This document shows, in pieces, positions 1 to 5,053 of a DNA stretch of 5,053 bases. Both the position numbers and the translations under genes were made by a program. The DNA is from an uncultured Bacilli bacterium (lineage in GTDB: Bacteria; Bacillota_I; Bacilli_A; RF39; UBA660): assembly GCA_934149245.1 (NCBI GenBank), contig CAKPER010000066.1:1-5053 (forward strand), in the 5' to 3' direction. Position 1 is the first letter of the stretch. Every line of letters begins with the position of its first letter. The notes under the pieces are model-generated. The model did no database searches. It was not told the DNA's origin and saw only the letters and a program-made list of their open reading frames with translations.

Positions 1-239
1 TTTTCATCTCCTGAAGTAGATGTAACTTTTACAGTTATAACATTTAATCCAACATTTAATTCATGTTCTCCTGTTCCTGTAATTATTGCTGTATTGTCTA
101 AGGCTTTTGCCACAACATTAATTTTTTCTTCTTCATATGGTAAATTAACTTCATAAACTAATGTATTTGCTTCAAAATTTGGAGATAAAGTTCCTTTATC
201 TACTGTTAGTTCTACTAAATCACAACGTTGATTTAAATC
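1..239 (-). repeat. Cadherin-like repeat L, truncated by the window edge
   Basis: The 79 residues visible are QRCDLVELTVDKGTLSPNF, LVYEVNLPYEEEKINVVA, ITGTGEHELNVGLNVITVKV and TSTSGDE. Only the closing strand (Y-x-I-x-x-x-R) is missing and should follow immediately outside the window. It carries the second cysteine among the repeats. Confidence 0.8.
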
Positions 240-3200
240 TGGCTGTCTATAAACTATTATTGTGTAATCTTTTTTAGTTAATCCATCTGATGCTGTAACC
301 TCTATAGTAACTTTATTTTCCCCATAAACAAAATCACTATTTCCAATTACTTTATATGTTGCATCTTTATCTTCTGTCTCTATTTCTAGATTTAGGCTTT
401 CTACATCATCTTGTACTTTCATATGATATTCAGTAGTTGTTTTTTCAAAATTTTCGTATAGTTCTCCCTCTTTTGCAAATACCTTTTTTAAATATGCATT
501 ATCAGATTTTGCTCTATTTACTATTATTTCATATTCTTTGTTTGTACCATCTTCTGCTGTTGCAACAATAGTAATAATATTTTTTCCTATTTCTAAACTA
601 TATTTTCCATTTCCAACTACATTTGTTGTTGTCTTTTCTGGAATAGCAGTAATTGTAATTTCATCTATTTCATTTCTTACATTTATTTCATAGGTACTAG
701 CATCTACTTTATTAACAATTTGATTTTTATCATTATCTATTCTTAATAAATTTGTATTAGAATTTTGTTTTCTTATAACATTTAATTCGTAAGTCCTTAT
801 ATCCCCATTTTCCGCTTCTACTGTTAATGTTATATTATTTTCTCCCTGTTCTAGTGCATATACTCCTTCTCCTATTACAGTACTTGCTGAATCTTCCTTT
901 TTAGCTGTTACTTTTATATTATCTATTTCATTTTCAACTTCTACAGTATATTTTAATGTTTCTTTATTAAATGTAGGATTTAATTTTCCACTGCTTGTAA
1001 TAATATTAGTTAAATAATTATTACTTGAAGCTTCTTTTATTACTTTAATTTTATAATCTCTTTGTTCTCCATTTTCTGCTGTTACTCTTATTATTACATA
1101 ATTTGTGCCTGTAAAGAAATTATTGTTTTGCAAAATTTTATATGTTGCAGATTTATCTTCTGTTTGTACAACAAGCGGTAATGTTTTTGTATCTGATGGA
1201 ACTGTTATTTCATATTCTGTAATTAATTTATCAAATTCAACATTAAAATTACCCATTGTTGTTATTAATTCTTTTAAATAATTATTACTTGATTGACTTC
1301 TATTAATATTAACATTGTATGTACCAATAGAACCATCTTCAGCTTCAACTTGTATTTTATATGTATTTGTCCCTGTTTTTAATATTTTTTCACCAGTTCC
1401 TGAAACGCTTGATGTTGTTGCTTCTGCTTCAGCTTCTAATGTAACGCTTTCAACTTCATTTGGAACTGTAACTGTATATGTATCTAATACTTTATTAAAG
1501 GTTGGATTTAGAGCTAGTTCTTCATCATCTTTTTTTACTTTTAAAGATGATAAAAATACATTTCCACTTTGTTTTCTATATGCATGTATAATATAAACTA
1601 ATTGTTCACCATTTGGTGCATTTACAATTATATAAATATCATTTAATCCAACTTTTAAGTTCTTATTTCCTTCTATTACAGGAGTAATTTCCTTCATTTC
1701 TGGTATTGCAGTAATATCTAATGACGTTACTTCATTATCTACTTCTACAAAATATTCTAAAACATCTTGGTCAAATACCATGTCTGTTTCTACATTATCT
1801 ATACTTAAGCTTTCTAACAAGCAGTTTCCACTCATATCTCTTGTAATGTGATATGTATAAGTATCTACTGAACTACCATCTTCTGAAGTAACATTTATTT
1901 TTATTTCATTTTCCCCAGCTTTTAATTCTATTGTTCCATCTCCTGTTACAGTTTGATATTTATGTCCTTTTTCAACATTAAAGGTTAATTTCTTTATTCT
2001 ACTTGGAACAGTCATAGAATATTCATGTACTTCTGGGTTGAATTCTTTCGGATTAAGAACCCCATAAATAGGATTTACATTTATAATAGATTCAATTAAT
2101 CCGTCTATTGTAATATTAGTTGGCTTAGAATTATTAGATGCATCTCTTATAGCTTTTATTGTATATACTCTTTCTTCACCATTTTCTGCTGTTACTTTTA
2201 GATTTATAATATTTTCTCCTGCTGCAATATCATAAGTTCCATTTCCTTCTACTGTTGCTTTTATATCATCAACAACACCATAAATTGTAAGTTCTGTATC
2301 TTCTGAATCTAAATTTACAGTATATTCTGTATCATCATAACTAACTTCTGGAGTTATTGTTCCTTTATTTATTTGTATTTCTTTTAATAAATTATTTTGT
2401 GATGGATCTTCAAGTAAAGTTATTCTTGCATATCCATCTGAATCATTACCTGTTACATAATTTCCTTGTGGATTTTTCATTTGTACTAAATCTTGTCTTG
2501 TAGTGGTCCATTCATATCCTTCTCCATCTATCATAACAGTATCTTTAAATTTAAATCCTGAAGTATGTATACAATCTTCTATTGAGTTTCCATTTTCATC
2601 TGTTGATTTACATCCTTCATGTCCTGATATATATGATGATCCTCCAGATCCTGCTGAAGCACGGCTAATATTGTTTGTCATTCCTCCATAGTATCCTGAG
2701 CCACCGCCTCCAACACCATCACTATCTGCTTTTCCCCATGCATCTTTTCCTATTCCTAATGCATATCCAGAAGTTTGAGTTCCTGCTGGACTTTTTGGAT
2801 AATATGATATACCTTCTAGTCCACCTCCTGCTCCTCCTTTAAATGTCCAAGAGGCTCCGCCTCCTGCTCCTGCTACCATTATCCTAGAATATAAACTATT
2901 AGTATCATTCCATAATCCACTTGTTAACCTAAAGTCTGTGGCTCCGCCTCCACCACCGCTGGCTTCATCATCTGAATTATCCCATGTTCCAAGGCCTCCA
3001 CCATTCCAGCCTCCTGGCGAATTTTGTCTTACAACAGCATCTGTTCCTTTTCCACCTACATATACATATATAGTATCTCCCTCATTTAGTCTTACAGTAC
3101 CTGATGTATAACCTCCATTTCCTGGAATTCCTTTTAATTTTCCATCATTTCTTGATTTTCCACCTCTTGCTCCCCATGCTTCAAATTTATAAAACCCTGC

Positions 3201-4316
3201 TGCTGGTGCTACAAAAGTTTGATATTCTTTTCCTACATATGGAAAATCATATATTTGCTCTCCTAAGTTTTCTCCTTTTATTACAGTTATTGTATATACT
3301 GTATCTTCTACTCCTTCTCTAGAAACAGTTACTGTTACAGTATTTTTACCTTCTTTTATATATCCTGCACCTTTTACAACTACTTTTGCATTATCATCAT
3401 AAGGTGTTGCTATAATATCAAGAGAAACTATTCCTGAAGTTACTTTATATTCATAATCGTATTTATCACTTTCAAAGAATTGTGAAAATTCTTGATTTTT
3501 TATATCTAAAAATTTCAATTTTGTATTTGGCTGTTTATTTAAAATTAAATTATATTCTGTTGTACTTGTTCCATCTTCTGATGTAACTTGTATTGTGTGT
3601 ATTGTAGTAGAATTTTTGGTTTCTACTTCTCCGTCTCCTACAATAGTTTGTCCTGGGAATTTCTTTATAGCTTCTATAATCGTATTTTCTTCTACATTAT
3701 ATGGTAATTCAATTTCATATCTTAAAGTTTCTTCTTTGTAATTTTCTATATCTCTTCCTGCTACCTTAATATTTTTCAAATAACTATTTGAAGATGGTTT
3801 TCTATAAAAATATAAATTATATACAAATTCTATTCCTTCTGCTGTTTTTACTTTTATTTGTTTTTTAGTTTCTCCTGCTATTGTTTCTATTTGTTGTACT
3901 AATCCACCTTCTACTTCTACATTATCACTTGATGGTGTTATTGTAATAGTTGGATATGCTTGTTCTTTATCTAATTCAATATAATAATCATTTTCAGCAG
4001 GATTAAATTTTCTGCTCATTTTTCCAATATCAACATTTATATCTAATATTGGATATTCTTCAGCAGTCATACTCAAAGGAGTAATAGTTGCTTTGCTGGT
4101 ATCTGTAGCATCTGCTGTTAGTTCGGTATTAGTAAATACTTTTCCAGAGTAATGATATGAATCTTCTAAACTAGTATATGTTTGAACTTTTGGAGTAATA
4201 TCACTTTGAGAATTAATAGCAATACAACCTGCATGTCCAGATACATAACCTGAGCCACCAGCTCCACTAGAAGCACATGAGCTATTGCTCATGTATCCAC
4301 CCCAGTAGCCACCTCC
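1..4316 (-). CDS. Giant repeat surface protein, downstream fragment (continues after frame break; 3' end outside window)
   Basis: This frame is open from the frame break to the left edge, 1,438 complete codons with no stop. Approximate residue map: 1-81 end of glycine-rich module 1; 86-348 three cadherin-like repeats; 349-636 glycine-rich module 2; 637-1359 eight cadherin-like repeats; 1360-1438 a partial ninth. The repeats share the pattern Y-x-V-x-V, then G-x-G, L-x-x-G-x-N-x-I, V-T-A-E-D/N-G and a closing Y-x-I-x-x-x-R. This is typical of cadherin-like beta-sandwich domains, which form stalks in bacterial surface proteins. No catalytic motif, sortase signal or transmembrane segment is seen. 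This segment and the one upstream are almost certainly one gene. If the break is real, the only way to make this part would be re-initiation; the first in-frame ATG is at 4292, with a GGAGG motif about 19 bases before it, too far to be a good ribosome binding site. Exact ligand and function are unknown. Confidence 0.88.
240..506 (-). repeat. Cadherin-like repeat K (variant subtype)
   Basis: This repeat has 89 residues: SDNAYLKKVFAKEGELYENF, TEYHMKVQDDVESLNLEI, TEDKDATYKVIGNSDFVYG, ENKVTIEVTASDGLTKKDYT, and a closing IIVYRQP. It shares TEY and TEDK-x-ATYK with repeat H, three units earlier. Confidence 0.82.
507..764 (-). repeat. Cadherin-like repeat J
   Basis: This repeat has 86 residues: NSNTNLLRIDNDKNQIVNKV, TYEINVRNEIDEITITAIPE, TTTNVVGNGKYSLEIGKN, IITIVATAEDGTNKEYEIIV, and a closing NRAK. 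It is short in the first loop, where the usual G-x-L-x-P-x-F segment is replaced by QIVNKVDAS. Confidence 0.82.
765..1028 (-). repeat. Cadherin-like repeat I
   Basis: This repeat has 88 residues: SSNNYLTNIITSSGKLNPTF, LKYTVEVENEIDNIKVTA, STVIGEGVYALEQGENNITL, VEAENGDIRTYELNVIRKQ. It is a textbook example of the repeat consensus in this protein. Its opening shares a 19-base exact DNA match with the opening of repeat H. Confidence 0.85.
1010..1292 (-). repeat. Exact 19-base direct repeat at two domain junctions, 264 bases apart
   Basis: The plus-strand sequence ttaaataattattacttga occurs at 1010-1028 and again at 1274-1292. The spacing is exactly 88 codons, the length of one repeat unit. It encodes the junction motif SSNNYL plus a base of the next codon. 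It is a footprint of internal duplication, or of strong constraint, at the boundaries of repeats H and I. Confidence 0.9.
1029..1292 (-). repeat. Cadherin-like repeat H (variant subtype)
   Basis: This repeat has 88 residues. It opens SSNNYLKEL, then TEYEITVPSDTKTLPLVV, TEDKSATYKI, FFTGTNYVIIRVTAENGEQ, and a closing YKIKVIKEA. In place of the usual G-x-G turn it has the TEDK-x-ATYK stretch shared only with repeat K, and the final Arg position is Lys. Confidence 0.82.
1293..1568 (-). repeat. Cadherin-like repeat G
   Basis: This repeat has 92 residues: GNVFLSSLKVKKDDEELAL, NPTFNKVLDTYTVTVPNEVE, the acidic run LEAEAEATTSSVSGTGEK, LKTGTNTYKIQVEAEDG, and a closing YNVNINRSQ. The YTVTVPNEVESVTL segment is among the most consensus-like of the array. 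Confidence 0.82.
1569..1838 (-). repeat. Cadherin-like repeat F
   Basis: This repeat has 90 residues: GNCLLESLSIDNVETDMVF, LEYFVEVDNEVTSLDITAIP, IEGNKNLKVGLNDIYIIV, APNGEQLVYIIHAYRKQ. It holds one of only two cysteines I see among the cadherin-like repeats. The turn normally reading AEDG is APNG. Its closing RKQ matches that of repeat I. Confidence 0.8.
1839..2141 (-). repeat. Cadherin-like repeat E, with an enlarged first strand region
   Basis: This is the longest repeat, 101 residues. The core is normal: HEYSMTVPSRIKKLTFNV, TGDGTIELKAGENEIKINV, TSEDGSSVDTYTYHITR. It carries roughly ten extra residues before the first core strand (ITIDGLIESIINVNPIYGVL), probably a loop or extra strand. It has no cysteine or tryptophan. 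Confidence 0.78.
2142..2408 (-). repeat. Cadherin-like repeat D
   Basis: This repeat has 89 residues: NNLLKEIQINKGTITPEVSY, EYTVNLDSEDTELTIYG, EGNGTYDIAAGENIINLKV, TAENGEERVYTIKAIRD. All hallmark positions (K-G-x-I-x-P, G-x-G, A-G-E-N, AENGE, closing R) are present, so it is close to the family consensus. It begins the long uninterrupted stalk of nine repeats. Confidence 0.82.
2409..3272 (-). other. Glycine-rich module 2 (ALK/LTK-like Gly_rich domain), intact
   Basis: The module has 288 residues in one open frame. Order: YQTFVAPAAGFYKFEAWGAR, GGYTSGTVRLNEGDTIYVYVG, GTDAVV, WNGGGLGTWD, GGGGGATDFRL, RIMVAGAGGGASW, KGGAGGG, GTQTSGYALGIG, ADSDGVGGGGSGYYGG, AGSGGSSYISGHEGC. It has a full tail: FKFKDTVMIDGEGYEW, then NPQGNYVTG and SDGYARITLLE. 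This matches the layout I associate with Gly_rich modules of Firmicute surface proteins, including the closing GYA-x-IT strand. It serves here as the reference copy showing what module 1 should look like at its frame break. It has two cysteines (GHEGC and IEDC), possibly paired; that is inference. Confidence 0.85.
3273..3527 (-). repeat. Cadherin-like repeat C, preceding glycine-rich module 2
   Basis: This repeat has 85 residues: NTKLKFLDIKNQEFSQFF, YDYEYKVTSGIVSLDIIATP, KGAGYIKEGKNTVTVTVS and VYTITVIKG. It is the third and last repeat of the spacer between the two glycine-rich modules. Its ending leads straight into ENLGEQIYDF, the entry of module 2, much as the 5053-4900 repeat leads into module 1. 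Confidence 0.75.
3528..3794 (-). repeat. Cadherin-like repeat B
   Basis: This repeat has 89 residues. It opens with the linker-type motif SSNSYLKNI and has LRYEIELPYNVEENTII, IVGDGEVE, TIQVTSEDGTSTTEYNLIL and a closing NKQP. The SSN-x-YL opening recurs at the start of several later repeats and marks the domain junction. Confidence 0.75.
3795..4061 (-). repeat. Cadherin-like repeat A
   Basis: This repeat has 89 residues, from EEYPILDINVDIGKMSRKF to YNLYFYRKP. It is divergent: the G-x-G and L-x-x-G-x-N positions are replaced by EGGLVQQIETIAGET, and the usual TAEDG turn reads TAEGI. The closing Y-x-L-x-F-Y-R is typical. It is joined to module 1 by a four-residue linker (SMTA). Confidence 0.65.
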
Positions 4317-4899
4317 GGCCACCGCCTACTCCATCATTATCAGCTGTTCCGGAAGCATTTTGTCCTATTCCAAACGAATATCCAGTAGTTTGTGTTCCAC
4401 TTTTTGCTTTTACTCCATTAGATCCTGAAATTCCTCCTCCTGCTCCTCCTTTATATGTCCATGAAGCTCCACCGCCTCCACCAGCAACCATTATTCTAGA
4501 TGCTAAACTTTCAGAATTATTCCAATTTCCACCTACTAAACGTATATCTGTTGCACCTCCGCCAGCTCCTGATGTTTCATTATCAGAATGATCCCACGTT
4601 CCAAGTCCTCCACCATTCCAAGTTGCTGCTGAATCTTTACCTACAACTGCATCTGTTCCTTGTTGTCCAATGTAAACATAATACTTTTCACCTTTTTTTA
4701 AAAGAATTTCACCTTTAGCATATCCTCCCTTTCCTGGTGTTCCTCCTAATGAACCATTAATTCTAGATTTTCCTCCTCGTGCTCCCCAACATTCAAATTT
4801 ATACGTACCTGTATATGGAACAGTAAATTCTTGATATCCTCCTGAATAACTATAATTGTTTTCTTCTAAAGCTTTTTCGCAAGTTATTGAATATACCAT
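4074..4899 (-). other. Glycine-rich module 1 (ALK/LTK-like Gly_rich domain), frame-broken
   Basis: The module is about 275 residues once the frame is repaired. In order it has a beta-rich entry (YQEFTVPYTGTYKFECWGAR), a GGYAKGEILLKKGEKYYVYIG hairpin region, the signature GTDAVV and WNGGGLGTWD, then GGGATDIRL, RIMVAGGGGGASW, KGGAGGG, GTQTTGYSFGIG, ADNDGVGGG, the break, then SSGAGGSGYVSGHAGC and a tail ending FTNTEL...ATITPL. By hand it is about two thirds identical to module 2 over the first ~135 residues. In ALK/LTK such glycine tracts form packed polyglycine helices; a similar fold here is inference. The tail is shorter than that of module 2 and lacks the MIDGEGYEW-type stretch. Four cysteines occur (in ITCEK, FECWG, SSCAS and GHAGC). 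Confidence 0.8.
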
Positions 4900-5053
4900 T
4901 GGTTCAGTAACATATGGATTTGTAACTGTTATTGTAATTACACTTCCTATGTTTATATTTTCATTACCTTTTATTGTTATTGTTGATTCTTTATCATATG
5001 CTATTGCATAAACCTTTAGTGATGTTATATTATCTAAAATGTCAACTGTGTAT
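4282..5053 (-). CDS. Giant repeat surface protein, upstream fragment (5' end outside window; ends at frame break)
   Basis: This is an open frame entering from the right edge, with 256 codons before a TAG at 4284-4282. Residues 1-51 are the end of a cadherin-like repeat. Residues 52 onward form a glycine-rich module with the motifs FECWGARGGKSR, YVYIGQQGTDAVV, WNGGGLGTWD, GGGATDIRL, RIMVAGGGGGASW and ADNDGVGGG. After GVGGG the reading changes to an 11-residue tail (RRWLLGWIHEQ). That tail has no glycine-rich character and begins with CGG-AGG, codons otherwise rare or absent here. The frame shifted by one base continues the module, so this stop is probably an artefact or a mutation rather than the true C terminus. 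The ATG at 4899 could be taken as a start for a 205-residue protein, but the frame stays open and domain-like upstream, so it is an internal Met. The likely role is a secreted or wall-associated structural or adhesive protein; this is inferred from domain type, as no signal peptide or anchor lies in the window. Confidence 0.85.
   Translation of the reverse strand, partial: YTVDILDNITSLKVYAIAYDKESTITIKGNENINIGSVITITVTNPYVTEPMVYSITCEKALEENNYSYSGGYQEFTVPYTGTYKFECWGARGGKSRINGSLGGTPGKGGYAKGEILLKKGEKYYVYIGQQGTDAVVGKDSAATWNGGGLGTWDHSDNETSGAGGGATDIRLVGGNWNNSESLASRIMVAGGGGGASWTYKGGAGGGISGSNGVKAKSGTQTTGYSFGIGQNASGTADNDGVGGGRRWLLGWIHEQ
4317..4318 (-). other. Frame break: one extra base in glycine-rich module 1
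   Basis: The minus strand here reads GGC GGT GGC C GGA GGT GGC TAC TGG. Dropping one C (plus-strand G at 4317 or 4318) gives VGGGGGGYWGGYMSN. This aligns without a gap to VGGGGSGYYGGMTN at the equivalent place in module 2. Keeping it gives RRWLLGWIHEQ and a TAG. The flanks form a direct repeat GGTGGC-CGGA-GGTGGC. A 10-base duplication could also explain the break, but removing 10 bases would leave the module three residues short relative to module 2, so a single-base insertion fits better. No slippery heptamer suggesting programmed frameshifting is seen. Confidence 0.85.
4900..5053 (-). repeat. Cadherin-like beta-sandwich repeat, C-terminal part only
   Basis: The 51 residues visible here begin YTVDILDNITSLKVYAIA, contain a GNENINIGSVITITVTN stretch and end in PYVTEP, leading directly into glycine-rich module 1. 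The Y-T-V-x-I opening and the G-x-x-x-x-I-T-V-T ending match the other repeats in this protein. The first part lies outside the window. Confidence 0.6.

Noticed and set aside
1010..1292. CRISPR-like or regulatory direct repeats
   Set aside because: There are only two exact copies, spaced by a full coding unit and lying in frame at protein-domain boundaries, so they are coding repeats.
1315..1596. Plus-strand open frame of 93 codons
   Set aside because: It lies opposite cadherin-like repeats F and G on the minus strand. The product is low-complexity Ser/Thr/Val/Phe with no recognisable domain, and the frame is a by-product of purine-rich coding on the other strand.
2503..2691. Plus-strand open frame of 62 codons
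   Set aside because: It is antisense to the tail of glycine-rich module 2. Its proline-rich ending is just the reverse of glycine codons.
3104..3322. Plus-strand Leu/Phe-rich frame of 72 codons that resembles a membrane peptide
   Set aside because: It is antisense to the start of module 2 and the end of repeat C. The hydrophobicity arises from reading the complement of Lys/Glu/Asn-rich codons, and there is no convincing ribosome binding site.
4290..4316. Re-initiation at the ATG at 4292 after the frame break
   Set aside because: A GGAGG sits about 19 bases before the ATG, too far for an efficient site, and it is explained by Gly codons. The resulting protein would start in mid-module without a signal peptide.
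4305..4325. Programmed ribosomal frameshift
   Set aside because: There is no slippery X-XXY-YYZ heptamer and no clear downstream stem-loop. Only a CC pair within glycine codons is present, so an indel is simpler.
4277..4591. Plus-strand Pro-rich frame of 104 codons
   Set aside because: It is antisense to glycine-rich module 1. Its Pro/Ala-rich composition mirrors Gly codons on the true coding strand.
4500..4718. Plus-strand Leu/His-rich frame of 72 codons
   Set aside because: It is antisense to glycine-rich module 1, overlaps another shadow frame, and has no domain signature.
4282..4899. A free-standing 205-residue glycine-rich protein starting at the ATG at 4899
   Set aside because: The same frame is open to the window edge and encodes the end of a cadherin-like repeat, and there is no ribosome binding site or intergenic gap. 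The C terminus is an artefact of the frame break.

Overview
The window reads as a slice through the interior of one very large gene on the minus strand that runs off both ends. No gene start, gene end, promoter, terminator or RNA gene is visible. Read from 5053 down to 1, it encodes about 1,690 codons of a modular, repetitive, presumably extracellular protein. Two module types alternate. The first is a beta-sandwich repeat of about 85-100 residues resembling the bacterial cadherin-like beta-sandwich family (Pfam Cadherin-like, PF12733). The second is a long glycine-rich module resembling the Gly_rich family (PF12810), related to the glycine-rich region of ALK/LTK receptors. Family names come from motif recognition only; no search was run.

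Layout in coding order: end of a cadherin-like repeat (5053-4900); glycine-rich module 1 (4899-4074), interrupted by a frame break at about 4317-4318; three cadherin-like repeats (A-C, 4061-3273); glycine-rich module 2 (3272-2409); eight full cadherin-like repeats (D-K, 2408-240); and the first part of a ninth (L, 239-1). Apart from the frame break, no in-frame stop was found, and there is no intergenic space.

The organism is most likely a low-GC Firmicute, such as a clostridial gut-type bacterium. The DNA is strongly AT-rich, Arg is mostly AGA, Ile is often ATA, Gly is mostly GGA, and this protein architecture is typical of that group. All 13 tryptophans I can place are TGG and no in-frame TGA occurs, so the standard bacterial code fits better than the Mycoplasma/Spiroplasma code.

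The most consequential observation is the frame break. One extra base in a glycine-codon-rich stretch sends the upstream reading into a TAG at 4284-4282. Removing one base restores an uninterrupted protein that aligns without gaps to module 2 at that point. It is either a sequencing or assembly error or a real inactivating (or switchable) mutation. Secondary observations are the paired glycine-rich modules with different tails, an apparent three-repeat higher-order period in the cadherin-like array, and confinement of tryptophan to the glycine-rich modules. I see no sign of an enzyme, a defence system or a mobile element.
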